Shown here one piece after another: positions 16,760 to 28,218 of a stretch of 64,000 bases of DNA. The first letter of the stretch is position 1, and each line of letters opens with the position of its first letter. The notes under the pieces were generated by a model. That model had not been told where the DNA came from. It ran no database searches and was given only the letters and a program-made list of their open reading frames with translations. Position numbers and translations under genes: made by a program. Origin of the DNA: Humibacter sp049446075 (GTDB lineage Bacteria > Actinomycetota > Actinomycetes > Actinomycetales > Microbacteriaceae); the NCBI RefSeq assembly GCF_049446075.1, contig NZ_JBMSEB010000001.1:310001-374000 (forward strand), given 5' to 3'.

Positions 16760-18127
16760 CTACTCGCCCCTGGTGATCCGCCGCAGCTTCGCCAGCCGCG
16801 TTGCGATGTCTCGCTCGTTCCCGTGCTCAGTGGGCGTGTAGTACGTGGCCTTCTTGAGCGCGTCGGGCAGGTACTGCTGACGCACGACGCCCAGGTCGTC
16901 GTCGTGCGGATAGACGTACCCCTTGCCGTGCCCGAGGCGCTTGGCGCCCGGGTAATGCGCGTCGCGCAGGTGCTTGGGAACCCGGCCGATCTTGCCGGCC
17001 CGAACATCGGCGATCGCGGCATCGAGTGCCATGTACGCCGCATTCGACTTCGGAGCGGTGGCCAAGTGCACGACGGCCTGGGCGAGTGGGATGCGGCCCT
17101 CGGGCATCCCTATGTACTGCACGGCGTCCGCAGCGGCCACGGCAACGCCCAACGCCGTCGGATCCGCCATGCCGATGTCCTCGGAGGCCAGCACGATGAT
17201 GCGTCTGGCGATGAACCGCGGGTCTTCGCCCGCCTCGATCATGCGTGCCAGATAGTGCAGTGCTGCGTCCACGTCCGAGCCGCGCACCGATTTGATGAAG
17301 GCGCTGATCACGTCGTAGTGCTCGTCACCGTTGCGGTCGTAGCGCAGCAGGGCGCGGTCGACGGCGGATGCCACGAGCTCGGCGGTCACGACCGGCTTCG
17401 CCTCGGCGCCGTCTGCCTCACGCTCTGCGTCCTCGCTCGCCAGCGCGTTGTCGAAAGCGGAGTTGGCGGCCGCCTCGAGCGCGGTGAGGGCACGCCGCGC
17501 GTCGCCGGACGCGAGTCGGATGAGAGCTGCGCGCGCTTCGGGCGCAACCGAGACGGCGTCCTTCAATCCGCGCTCGTCGTGCACGGCGCGATCGATGAGC
17601 GTGCCGAGATCGTCGTCCGACAGCGGCTCGAGGGTCAGCAGGAGCGACCGCGAAAGCAGCGGCGAGATCACCGAGAACGACGGGTTCTCGGTCGTCGCTG
17701 CCACGAGGATGACCCAGCCGTTCTCGACACCCGGCAGCAGGGCATCCTGTTGCGCCTTGGTGAAGCGATGGATCTCGTCGAGGAACAACACAGTCGAAAG
17801 GCCGTAAAGATCGCGGGTGGACTGCGCCTCCTCCATGACGGCGCGAACGTCTCTGACGCCCGCCGTCACCGCCGACAGTTCGACGAAGCGGCGACCGGAG
17901 GAATGCGCGATGACCTGGGCGAGCGTGGTCTTGCCCGTGCCAGGCGGACCCCACAGGATGACGGACACCGAGCCGCGCTCCCCCGTTTTGTCCGCCGCGA
18001 GCGTGACGAGCGGAGACCCCGGGGTCAGGAGATGACGCTGCCCTGCGATCTCGTCGAGCCGGCGAGGACGCATCCGCACAGCCAGCGGAGTGGCGCCCGC
18101 GCGCAGACCCTGCTGTGTGCTCGGCAT
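16760..18127 (-). CDS. rarA: Replication-associated recombination protein A (AAA+ ATPase)
   Basis: MgsA/RarA family ATPase that acts at stalled replication forks. From ATG 18127 it is 455 residues. Walker A is GPPGTGKTT and Walker B is FLDEIHRF, followed by the sensor 1 region (VAATTENPSF). The C-terminal tetramerisation part has SAFIKSVRGSDVDAALHYL and the conserved GYVYPHD. An in-frame GTG 33 bases upstream is possible but has no ribosome site. The same frame stays open far upstream through the cyclophilin region; that extension is a shadow. It is a single gene, upstream of rpsD on the same strand. Confidence 0.95.
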   Translation of the reverse strand: MPSTQQGLRAGATPLAVRMRPRRLDEIAGQRHLLTPGSPLVTLAADKTGERGSVSVILWGPPGTGKTTLAQVIAHSSGRRFVELSAVTAGVRDVRAVMEEAQSTRDLYGLSTVLFLDEIHRFTKAQQDALLPGVENGWVILVAATTENPSFSVISPLLSRSLLLTLEPLSDDDLGTLIDRAVHDERGLKDAVSVAPEARAALIRLASGDARRALTALEAAANSAFDNALASEDAEREADGAEAKPVVTAELVASAVDRALLRYDRNGDEHYDVISAFIKSVRGSDVDAALHYLARMIEAGEDPRFIARRIIVLASEDIGMADPTALGVAVAAADAVQYIGMPEGRIPLAQAVVHLATAPKSNAAYMALDAAIADVRAGKIGRVPKHLRDAHYPGAKRLGHGKGYVYPHDDDLGVVRQQYLPDALKKATYYTPTEHGNERDIATRLAKLRRITRGE

Positions 18128-18193
18128 GCCGTCCAGGATAGAAGGTAGGTCCGACACTAAGGGTGCTCGTCTCCGCTCGCTTTCGCGACCGAA

Positions 18194-18227
18194 CCGGTTG
18201 AGCTTCTTAGCGGCGAAGCCGCGATAG
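18194..18227 (+). repeat. Copy of dispersed structured intergenic element (partial)
   Basis: Reads CCGGTTGAGC, then TTAGCGGCGAAGCCGCGATAG. It shares the GCCGATTGAG...GCGGCG--GCCGCGATAG core with the elements at 28841-29008 and 45862-45945. The GCGGC/GCCGC arms form a small hairpin. It lies in the 198-bp divergent region between rarA and the cyclophilin gene. The 5' half of the element seen at the other sites is not clearly preserved here. Confidence 0.65.
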
Positions 18228-18325
18228 AGTTCGTAGCTGGGATCGGCCCGGCCTCGGTCCCGGGCCCAGATCGGCCCCCGAACACCCTGACTCGGCGCAT
18301 GCACGTGCCGAAGTGGAGGATGCCT

Positions 18326-19126
18326 GTGTCCGCGAAGAAGCAGAACGACCGAGAGGCGCGCGAAGCGCGCGAACGGCTCCGCGCCTACCAGGCGCGGCAG
18401 GCCGTGCACGAGCACGGCAAGAAGCGACGTGTTCGCGACAACGTGATCGCGGGAATCGTCGTGGCCGTTGTGCTTGCGCTTGCCGTCGTTCTGCAGCTCA
18501 CGTACTTCACCGGCGGGCCGGGCAAGCCCGTCGCCTCGCCCAAAGCGTCCGCCACGGCGACACCGACCCCTGCTGCGACCGGTCAGAACCAGGGCGACGT
18601 GCCGTCGAAGTCGCTGGCAGGCGGGCGCACATGGACGGGTGCGCTGGACATCAACGGAATCTCCCTCGGCGTATCGCTCGACGGTGCGAAGGCGCCCCAG
18701 GCCGTCTCGTCCATGATCTCGTTGACCAAGAAGAAGTTCTTCGATGGCACGGCATGCCACCGTCTCACCACAGGGGCGACGTTCAAGGTGCTGCAGTGCG
18801 GCGATCCCAAGGGCGACGGAACGGGTGGACCGGGCTACAGCTTCGGTCCGATCGAGAACGCGCCTTCCGACGGCAAGTACGCAGCAGGAACCATCGCCAT
18901 GGCCAGGCAGAGCGGAAACGCGTACAGCAACGGCAGCCAGTTCTTCATCGTCTACGGCGACACGACCATTCCGAACGACAGTGCGGGCGGCTACACGGTC
19001 ATCGGCAAGGTCACGAGCGGGCTCGACAAGCTCGTGTCCGAGGTCGCCGACAAGGGGGTCCAGGGCGGCGCAGACGACGGCAAGCCCGTGGTGACGCCCA
19101 AGATCGAATCCTTCACCCTCAAGTGA
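18326..19126 (+). CDS. Membrane-anchored cyclophilin-type peptidyl-prolyl isomerase
   Basis: Speeds cis-trans isomerisation at Pro bonds, probably for exported proteins. It is 266 residues from GTG 18326, chosen because GTGGAGG lies six bases before it; ATG 18320 is two codons earlier. A basic, helical cytoplasmic segment (1-36) is followed by one membrane helix at about 39-60 and a Pro/Thr/Ala-rich linker. The extracytoplasmic cyclophilin domain has FFDGTACHRL, the GTIAMAR motif and NGSQFFIVYGD. It lacks a lipobox. It stands alone between rarA and the DUF349 gene, a usual location near rel. Confidence 0.92.
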   Translation: MSAKKQNDREAREARERLRAYQARQAVHEHGKKRRVRDNVIAGIVVAVVLALAVVLQLTYFTGGPGKPVASPKASATATPTPAATGQNQGDVPSKSLAGGRTWTGALDINGISLGVSLDGAKAPQAVSSMISLTKKKFFDGTACHRLTTGATFKVLQCGDPKGDGTGGPGYSFGPIENAPSDGKYAAGTIAMARQSGNAYSNGSQFFIVYGDTTIPNDSAGGYTVIGKVTSGLDKLVSEVADKGVQGGADDGKPVVTPKIESFTLK

Positions 19127-19227
19127 CCTGACGCCGCTGTCGGCCGAACGGGCGGCGGGCGGTGCAATAGGCTTTGTAGTCAGCAAACGACGGCCCTTCT
19201 CGGGGCGTCTTCGAACAGGTGAGGCTC

Positions 19228-20457
19228 GTGTCAACTACTGATCAGCATCCGTGGGGTCGTGTCGACGAAACCGGTGCCGTCTACGTCCGCACGCCGGACG
19301 GCGAGCGCGTCGTCGGCGAGTATCCGGATGCCACGCCCGAGGAGGCTCTCGCCTACTTCGAGCGCAAGTACGCGGACCTAGCCGGCCAGGTCGGCCTGCT
19401 CGAACAGCGTGTTCGCCGCGGCGCTCCGGCCGCCGATGTCGCCAAGGCTGTCGCGTCGTTGCGCCAGTCCGTGGCGTCAGCCAACGCCGTGGGCGATCTA
19501 GCTGCTCTCGACGCCAGGCTCGCGAAGCTCGGCGGAACGGTCGAGGAGCTCACCGAGCAGCAGGTCGCCGAGGCGAAAGCGGCGGTGGAGCAGGCCATCG
19601 CCGAGCGCACCGCCATCGTCGAGCAGGTCGAGGCGCTTGCGGCGGAGGACCCGGCCAAGACGCAGTGGAAGCAGGCGGGCGCCCGGCTCGACGAGTTGTT
19701 CTCTGCCTGGCAGAAGCACCAGCACGAGGGCCCCCGCATCCCGAAGAACGAGGCCAATGAGCTGTGGAAGCGGTTCAGGGCGGCGCGGACGACCATCGAG
19801 CGCAACCGCAAGGCCTTCTTCGCGGAGCTGGACTCGCAGCACAGAGACGTGCGCACGCGCAAGACGGAGCTGATCGAGCAGGCCGAGGCGCTCTCTTCGC
19901 TCGGAGCCGACGGCGTGCAGCAGTACCGTGCCCTTCTCGACGAGTGGAAGCGCGCGGGACGTGCAGGCAAGCGCACCGACGACGCCCTGTGGGCCAGGTT
20001 CAAGGCCGCCGGTGACGTGCTGTACGCGGCGAAGGCAGAGACCGACGCCGTGGAGAACGCGGAATACCAGCACAATCTCGAGCAGAAGCTGGCCCTTCTC
20101 GAGGAGGCCGAGCCTCTGCTGAAGGAGAAGGACCGCAACACGGCGCGTTCGGCACTGCTCTCGATCCAGACGAGGTGGGACGCGATCGGCAAGGTTCCGC
20201 GTGACCAGGTGAAGTTGATCGAGGAGCGCCTGCGCAAGGTGGAGACGGCAGTGCGCAGGCTCGATGACGAGCACTGGGAACGCAGCAATCCCGAGAAGAA
20301 GGCGCGTTCCGAAGGACTCGCGGCACAGCTGGCTGATGCCATCGCGAAGCTCGAGGACGAGCTCGAGGCGGCGAAGGCATCCGGCGACGCGAAGGCCATC
20401 AAACAGGCACAGGAAGCCCTGGACGCCCGAAAGGCGTGGCTGTCCGCCATCCGCTGA
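19228..20457 (+). CDS. DUF349 domain protein
   Basis: Helical, coiled-coil-rich cytoplasmic protein of 409 residues from GTG 19228. It carries repeated DUF349 units, each with a W-x(5)-R/K pattern: QWKQAGARLDELFSAW, EWKRAGRAGKRTDDALWARFKAA and RWDAIGKVPRDQ. The N terminus (DQHPWGRVDETGAVYVRTPDGER) is the usual opening of actinobacterial members. The C terminus is a Glu/Ala/Lys coiled coil. AGGTGAGG supports the chosen start; GTG 19219 is three codons earlier. A TAGGCT word at 19168-19173 may be a -10 box. The function is not established; a nucleic-acid or ribosome-linked role is suggested for relatives. Confidence 0.88.
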   Translation: MSTTDQHPWGRVDETGAVYVRTPDGERVVGEYPDATPEEALAYFERKYADLAGQVGLLEQRVRRGAPAADVAKAVASLRQSVASANAVGDLAALDARLAKLGGTVEELTEQQVAEAKAAVEQAIAERTAIVEQVEALAAEDPAKTQWKQAGARLDELFSAWQKHQHEGPRIPKNEANELWKRFRAARTTIERNRKAFFAELDSQHRDVRTRKTELIEQAEALSSLGADGVQQYRALLDEWKRAGRAGKRTDDALWARFKAAGDVLYAAKAETDAVENAEYQHNLEQKLALLEEAEPLLKEKDRNTARSALLSIQTRWDAIGKVPRDQVKLIEERLRKVETAVRRLDDEHWERSNPEKKARSEGLAAQLADAIAKLEDELEAAKASGDAKAIKQAQEALDARKAWLSAIR

Positions 20458-21192
20458 CGCGCTTCGCTCTGCTCGGTTCCGGTTCCTGACCGAGTTGTCC
20501 ACCGTTCGCCCTTCAGAGGTCTTGTCCACCGATCACGTCCATGCGAACGGATGCCGTCACCTTGCGCGCGACCATGGGGACATGACGCACGCGATGGCAT
20601 CCGTACTCGGCCCGGGCGCGCTGGCGCTTGCCGAGCTGTACGCCGCGCGGCTCGATGGGGAACTGTTCAGCATCGACGAGCGCTTCTCCCCCGTCGACGA
20701 GGCCGATACGATCTGGCTGCGCGCGACCGCACTGCGCAGCATCGCCGGCATCCGGATGATCGCGGAACTCGACAGCGCGCTCTGGGTGCACGGCCTGTTC
20801 GCGTTTCCGCCCCGCGTGCACACCATGTGCGTCGCACGCTCCGATCGCGTGAAGTTCCCGCCATCACCGCGCTTCTCACTGAGGGAGGTCACGCACGCGG
20901 CGGGTGACACGGCTGAGATCGCGGGCCTGAGGGTCACGGCGCCCGCACGCATTCTGCATGACCTGGCCTTCCGCGAGCAGCGCGGGACGGCAGAGGCTGC
21001 ACGGCGCATCCTTGCCAGGTGGCCGCAGCTTGCCGAGTCCTGCTCCCGGCGTATCGCCGACGCGGCCAACCTGCCCGGCAAAGGGCTGGCGTTGCAGAGG
21101 ATCGCAACCTGGTCGTCGTCGGTCGGCGACGTGGATCCTCGGCCCTCGCCGGCGCTTGAGCCCGCGCTGGCGTCTCAGCCCGCGCCGACCCC

Positions 21193-23448
<2,256 letters not shown>

Positions 23449-23526
23449 CAGCATCCCCTCCCGGATCTCATTATCGCGGTTGGGGTGCAGCCCCGTCGCG
23501 CGGTCCGCTCACAGCGCACCAGGCGG

Positions 23527-23871
23527 CTACCCGGCCCGGCCGGAGTCGTCCGGCACGACGACCATGCCGCCCGACGCCTGCCAAGCAACCATGCCGCCCG
23601 CAACATCGACCGCGTCGTATTCGGCACCGACGAGTGCATCGGTGACCATGCGCGATCGTTGCCCGAGGTGGCAGATCACAGCGATCCTGACGTCTTCGGG
23701 CAGCTCATGCTGCCGGAGCCCGAGTTCCCCGAGCGGTATGTGGTGTGCGGCCGGAGCGTGCCCGGTGTTCCACTCGTACGCCTCGCGCACATCGAGAAGC
23801 CAGAGCGCGCCGGACTCGACGAGCGGAACGGCTTCGCCCGCAGGAATCGACTGCCCTGGCTCGTGCGTCAC
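23527..23871 (-). CDS. Single-domain rhodanese-like protein
   Basis: Probable sulfurtransferase of 114 residues in the cytoplasm. The active-site loop is CHLGQRS (Cys67), with CxxxxxR form and an upstream substrate-region DVREAYEWNTGHAPAA typical of the fold. The catalytic Cys is present, so it may be active; sulfur donor and acceptor are unknown. The start is GTG 23871, overlapping the secF stop by four bases (GTGA), so it is translated with secDF. The much longer open frame upstream runs through secF and is not real. Confidence 0.9.
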   Translation of the reverse strand: MTHEPGQSIPAGEAVPLVESGALWLLDVREAYEWNTGHAPAAHHIPLGELGLRQHELPEDVRIAVICHLGQRSRMVTDALVGAEYDAVDVAGGMVAWQASGGMVVVPDDSGRAG

Positions 23872-24890
23872 TCGGCGGCGACCGCCTCGGCAGCCGGCGC
23901 CTTCGACCTGGCCGCAAGTACCTTTCTGTCGTGCTTGACGATCTCCTTCTCGCCGCGCCGGAAGTCCGCGTAGAGCGGGGCGGCGATGAAGATTGTCGAG
24001 TAGGTGCCGATCAGGATGCCGATGAACAGCGCGAGCGAGATGTCTCGCAGAGTGTCGGCGCCCAGCACGAAGGCTCCGATGAACAGGATGGCCGCGACGG
24101 GAAGCGCGGCGACCACCGCGGTGTTGATGGAGCGGACGAGCGTCTGGTTCACCGCGAGGTTCACGGACTCCGCGAAGGTGTGCTTGACGGCATCCTTGTC
24201 TTGGCGTGTGTTCTCGCGGATCTTGTCGAAGACCACGACGGTGTCGTAAAGCGAGTAGCCAAGGATCGTGAGGAATCCGATCATGGTCGCCGGGGTGATC
24301 TCGAAGCCGACCAGCGCGTACACGCCCGCGGTGATGATCAGGTCGTGGAAGAGCGAGACTATCGCTGCGGCGGACATCTTCCACGTGCGGAAGTACAACG
24401 CCATGGCGACGAACGCGAGCAGCAGGAAGACGACGAGACCCTGGATGGCCTGCCTCGAGACGTCGGCACCCCAGCTCGGGCCGATGTAGGTGGACGCCAC
24501 GTTGCTCTGCGACACCCCGTATGCCGACGCGAGGTTTGCGGCAACGGTCTTGGTCTGGTCGGTGGTCAACTGATCCGTCTGCACGCGCACGCCCTGGCCG
24601 CCTGTGCCGTTGGTGACGCTGACCTGAACCACGGCGTTGGGCTTGGCGGCGTGCACTGCCTTCTCGGCCAGCGACTGGTCGGTCGTCTTGACGTCCGAGA
24701 CCGTGAACTGCGATCCGCCGCGGAAGTCGATGCCGAAGTTGAAGCCGCCCTTGGCGATCGGGATGATCACGGCTGCGATGATGAGCACCGCAGCGATGAT
24801 GTACCAGATGCGTCGCTTGCCGACGAAGTCGATCGATCGTGCACCGGTGTAGAGGTCGTTTCCGAACCTCTGGAAGCGTGTGGCGGCCAT
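23868..24890 (-). CDS. secF: Protein translocase subunit SecF
   Basis: Membrane partner of SecD that uses the proton gradient to help Sec-dependent export. The 340 residues hold six membrane helices: one at about 29-47, then, after an external domain of about 95 residues, five more at about 150-310. Motifs include GGFNFGIDFRGGSQF and the SLYDTVVVFDKIREN region with the conserved D. The C terminus is basic and Ala-rich. Its ATG shares one base with the secD stop. It is part of yajC-secD-secF-rhodanese. Confidence 0.97.
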   Translation of the reverse strand: MAATRFQRFGNDLYTGARSIDFVGKRRIWYIIAAVLIIAAVIIPIAKGGFNFGIDFRGGSQFTVSDVKTTDQSLAEKAVHAAKPNAVVQVSVTNGTGGQGVRVQTDQLTTDQTKTVAANLASAYGVSQSNVASTYIGPSWGADVSRQAIQGLVVFLLLAFVAMALYFRTWKMSAAAIVSLFHDLIITAGVYALVGFEITPATMIGFLTILGYSLYDTVVVFDKIRENTRQDKDAVKHTFAESVNLAVNQTLVRSINTAVVAALPVAAILFIGAFVLGADTLRDISLALFIGILIGTYSTIFIAAPLYADFRRGEKEIVKHDRKVLAARSKAPAAEAVAAE

Positions 24891-26629
24891 CAGGACTCCT
24901 TCTCGTCCTTCTCGGTCTTGCTGCCGCCGGCGGCGACGAGCTCCGCCTGCTTGCGCTCGGCGATGGTCTGGCGCTTGGCCGCCTCACGGCTGCTCGATGC
25001 TCGCTTCGACTCGCTGACGGATGCCGCCGTGCGGAACTGCGCGCCGCCTCGGTATACCGCGCCAAGCGCCTGAGGATCGAGCCCGGACCACGGGTTCCCA
25101 CTGGAGAAGAATCGCGTGCGCGCCAGCAGTTGCAGCGTGGGATGCGTGAACATGATCACGATCAGCACGTCGAGCACTGTCGTGACACCCAGAGTGAAGG
25201 CGAAGCCCTGCACGTTTCCGACCGCGAGCACGTACAGCACGATCGCGGCGAGCAGGTTCGTCGACTTCGAGGCGTAGATGGTTCTGCGTGCTCGCTTCCA
25301 ACCGGCCTCCACGGCGGATTCGAGACTCCTCCCGTCTCGCAGTTCGTCGCGTATTCGCTCGAAGTACACGATGAACGAGTCTGCGGTGAAGCCGATGGCC
25401 ACGATGAGGCCGGCGACGCCGGCGAGCGACAGGCGGTAGTCGATGCGCCAGGACAGGATGGTGATCACCAGATAGGTGAGCAGCGCGGCGACGACGAGCG
25501 AGGTGATGGTGACGAATCCGAGCAGCCGGTACTGGAACAGGGTGTAGATCACCACGAGGAGCAGACCGATGGCACCCGCGATGAGTCCGCTCAGCAGCTG
25601 GGCGGATCCGAGGGTCGCCGAGATGGTGTCCGAACTCTGCACCTTGAAGCTGACCGGCAGCGCTCCGAACTTCAGCGAGTCGGCGAGCGATTGGGCGCTC
25701 TTCTGGTCGAAGTTACCCGTGATCTGCGGCTTGCCGTCCGTGATCGCGCCCTGCATCGCCGGAGCCGAGAGCACCTTGCCGTCGAGCACGAAGGCGAACC
25801 GCGCCTTCGGGTCGCTCGAGTCCTTGCTGTAGAGCCCGTAGAGCCGCTCGCTGACCTTGGCGAAGTCCTTGGTGCCCTGGCCGTTGAAGACCAGGTTGAC
25901 GGCCCACTGTCCCGTCGAGTTTCCACTCGAGTCCGTGACGATGCCCGCTGTCGCGTTCGAGATGTCCGAGCCCTGGACCTCGACCGGGCCCAGCAGGTAT
26001 TTGGCCGTCAGGCCGTCGTCGCACGTGATGAGCGGCTTGTCTGCTGCGGCGACGTTCGTCGTGCTGTTCTTCAGCGACGAGCAGTCGAAGGCGTTGTACT
26101 GCGCCTGCAGAGCAGGTGTGAGCCAGGCGCTGTCGCTGCCGTTCGACGGTTTCGCGGTGGGCGTGGACTGCAGCGTCGGTGCCGGCGACGGGTATGGCGT
26201 GGTCTTGCCGTTCGAACCGACGAAGGTGTTCGTCGGCGAGCCGGTGAGGAGCACCGGTCGCAGGTCCATTTTCGACGACGACTTGATGCGATTGAGGGTG
26301 GACTGGTCCGGCTGTCCCGGGATGGACACGACGATGTTGTCGCTGCCCTGCGTGCTCACCTGTGCCTCTGACACGCCAGAGGCGTCGACTCGCTCGCGGA
26401 TGATCGACACGGCCTGGTTGAGCTCGTCGCTGCTGATCGTCTGGTTCCCCTGCAACTGCGGGGTGAGGATGATCTCCGTTCCGCCCTCGAGATCAAGACC
26501 GAGCTTGGGCACCCAGCTGGCATTCGAGAACAGCACGCCTCCGCCCAGAACGAGCACCAGCGCGACGACGATGACGCCGAGCCAGATCAGCGAGCGCGAC
26601 GCACTCTGGGCGGGAGACGACTTTGCCAC
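24890..26629 (-). CDS. secD: Protein translocase subunit SecD
   Basis: Works with SecF after SecYEG to pull or release translocating proteins. It is 579 residues, starting at GTG 26629. Helix 1 is at about 14-33, followed by LGLDLEGGTEIILTPQ. A large external domain (about 45-345) contains a Ser/Thr/Pro-rich insert near 140-170. Five helices follow with LSLAGVAGLIVAIGFTADSFIVYFERIRDE. The cytoplasmic tail is Lys/Glu/Ala-rich. The spacing to yajC is 63 bases, enough for a weak internal signal but consistent with one transcript. Confidence 0.97.
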   Translation of the reverse strand: MAKSSPAQSASRSLIWLGVIVVALVLVLGGGVLFSNASWVPKLGLDLEGGTEIILTPQLQGNQTISSDELNQAVSIIRERVDASGVSEAQVSTQGSDNIVVSIPGQPDQSTLNRIKSSSKMDLRPVLLTGSPTNTFVGSNGKTTPYPSPAPTLQSTPTAKPSNGSDSAWLTPALQAQYNAFDCSSLKNSTTNVAAADKPLITCDDGLTAKYLLGPVEVQGSDISNATAGIVTDSSGNSTGQWAVNLVFNGQGTKDFAKVSERLYGLYSKDSSDPKARFAFVLDGKVLSAPAMQGAITDGKPQITGNFDQKSAQSLADSLKFGALPVSFKVQSSDTISATLGSAQLLSGLIAGAIGLLLVVIYTLFQYRLLGFVTITSLVVAALLTYLVITILSWRIDYRLSLAGVAGLIVAIGFTADSFIVYFERIRDELRDGRSLESAVEAGWKRARRTIYASKSTNLLAAIVLYVLAVGNVQGFAFTLGVTTVLDVLIVIMFTHPTLQLLARTRFFSSGNPWSGLDPQALGAVYRGGAQFRTAASVSESKRASSSREAAKRQTIAERKQAELVAAGGSKTEKDEKES

Positions 26630-26692
26630 GGAAGAACTCAGCTTTCTATGCTCGTGGGGCGACCGTCATCGGTCACCCCACGGAGGGAATGA

Positions 26693-27103
26693 CTACTCGT
26701 CTGTCTTCTTCGAGGGGGTGGTGTTCGAAGCCGGACCGGCATCCTCGATGCGCTCCCCGAACTGGGGCTTCTCGTCGACGGTGTCGGTCGTGGTCTCGGA
26801 CGCGTCAGCCGTCGTGGTCGAGGGCTCCGCAACCTCGGGCGACGTCTCCACGCGGCCGATGGTCTGACGGTGCACGGTGAGGATGTGACCCGGGCTGGTC
26901 TCGAGCTCGACCTTGTTGGTCTCCTCGTCGATGGAGACGATGGTGCCGTAGACGCCGAAGTTCGTCATGACGGTCGCGCCAGGCACGACCTGCTTCTGGA
27001 GGTCTGCCTGCTGCTTCTGCCGGCGGCGGCTGCTGCGGAACATGAAGAAGATGAGGACCGCCAGAATGACGACCATGACGATGGTCAGGATGTTCTGATC
27101 CAA
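26693..27103 (-). CDS. yajC: Preprotein translocase subunit YajC
   Basis: Small accessory subunit of SecDF. The best start is TTG 27103, which gives LDQNILTIVMVVILAVLIFF directly as the N-terminal membrane helix and has GGAAGG nine bases before it (136 residues). An ATG at 27157 would add 18 residues that overlap this ribosome site. The helix is followed by a basic stop (RSSRRRQKQ) and the YajC core VVPGATVMTNFGVYGTIVSI. A long acidic Thr/Ser/Glu-rich tail of about 50 residues ends in KKTDE. It is the first gene of yajC-secD-secF. Confidence 0.92.
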   Translation of the reverse strand: MDQNILTIVMVVILAVLIFFMFRSSRRRQKQQADLQKQVVPGATVMTNFGVYGTIVSIDEETNKVELETSPGHILTVHRQTIGRVETSPEVAEPSTTTADASETTTDTVDEKPQFGERIEDAGPASNTTPSKKTDE

Positions 27104-27180
27104 GGGGAAAGACCTTCCGAAATGAGGGGGTGTGACGACAACCACCTCATGGTGCATGGGGGCTGCAGGCTGAACAAGAA

Positions 27181-28218
27181 TTATAAGTCATCCGAGAAGA
27201 GCGCTTGCTGCGCTGCAGCCGTGCTCTTCCTCGGTATTCCAAGGTGATCCCACGCCATCGGGGTGGCGACGCGTCCGCGCGGTGTGCGTGAGAGGAGTCC
27301 GATGCGCACGAGGAACGGCTCGACGACCGACTCGATGGTATCGGCCTCCTCCCCCACGGAGACGGCGAGGGTGTTGAGCCCGACTGGGCCGCCGTCGAAC
27401 CTCGTGAGGATGGTCTGCATCACGGCGCGGTCGATGCGATCGAGCCCGAGCTCGTCTACGTCGTAGAGCTCGAGCGCGGCACGCACGGCTCTGCGATCCG
27501 CTCTGTCGCCGTGCACGAGCGCATAGTCGCGCACGCGGCGCAGCAGCCTGTTCGCGATGCGAGGAGTGCCGCGGCAGCGTCCTGCGATCTCGGCGATGGC
27601 ATCCCTGTCGACCTCGAAATCGAGCAGCGCAGCTGCCCGCACGAGTACCTGTTCGAGCTCGGGCTCGTCGTAGAACTCCAGGTGCGCGGTGAAGCCGAAG
27701 CGGTCGCGCAGCGGGTTGGGCAGGAGACCCGAGCGGGTGGTGGCGCCCACGAGCGTGAAGGGCGCGAGATCGAGGGGAATGGAGGTGGCTCCAGCCCCCT
27801 TGCCCACCATGATGTCGATCCGGAAGTCCTCCATCGCGAGGTAGAGCATCTCCTCGGCCGAGCGGGCCATGCGGTGGATCTCGTCGATGAATAGCACTTC
27901 ACCTGGCACCAGCGACGACAGCAGAGCCGCGAGATCCCCGGCGTGCTGGATGGCCGGTCCGCTCGACAGGCGCAACGTGCGGCCGCTTTCGTGCGCCACG
28001 ATCATCGCCAGCGTGGTCTTGCCGAGCCCTGGAGGACCGGCGAGCAGGATGTGGTCGGGCGTGCGTTCCTGCATCCTGGCTGCGGTCAGCAGCAACTGCA
28101 ACTGTCCGCGCACCTTGGACTGCCCGACGAACTCGGCGAGGGATTTCGGTCGCAACGCGCCCTCGAACGCGAGCTCCGCCTCCGACTGAGCATCCGGGGC
28201 GGTGAGGTCGTCGGTCAT
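27181..28218 (-). CDS. ruvB: Holliday junction branch-migration helicase RuvB
   Basis: Hexameric AAA+ motor that drives Holliday junction migration with RuvA. The 345 residues have Walker A GPPGLGKTT, Walker B LFIDEIHR, the sensor 1 segment GATTRSG, and the RFGFTAHLEFYD and RGTPRIANRLLRRVRD arginine motifs. The C-terminal winged helix is GLLSRTPRGRVAT. The ATG overlaps the ruvA stop by four bases. It is the last gene of ruvC-ruvA-ruvB; yajC starts 77 bases further on. Confidence is high. Confidence 0.98.
   Translation of the reverse strand: MTDDLTAPDAQSEAELAFEGALRPKSLAEFVGQSKVRGQLQLLLTAARMQERTPDHILLAGPPGLGKTTLAMIVAHESGRTLRLSSGPAIQHAGDLAALLSSLVPGEVLFIDEIHRMARSAEEMLYLAMEDFRIDIMVGKGAGATSIPLDLAPFTLVGATTRSGLLPNPLRDRFGFTAHLEFYDEPELEQVLVRAAALLDFEVDRDAIAEIAGRCRGTPRIANRLLRRVRDYALVHGDRADRRAVRAALELYDVDELGLDRIDRAVMQTILTRFDGGPVGLNTLAVSVGEEADTIESVVEPFLVRIGLLSRTPRGRVATPMAWDHLGIPRKSTAAAQQALFSDDL

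Noticed and set aside
18128..19234. N-terminal extension of rarA through the cyclophilin region
   Set aside because: The RarA family begins at the ATG at 18127; the extension is antisense to the cyclophilin and contains no known domain.
20495..20530. Replication origin from the paired DnaA-box-like words
   Set aside because: Only two imperfect boxes, no AT-rich region, and no dnaA, dnaN or rpmH nearby.
23527..25101. Long rhodanese fusion reaching into secF and secD
   Set aside because: The N-terminal part is antisense-like Arg-rich sequence overlapping secF; the real gene starts at GTG 23871, coupled to the secF stop.
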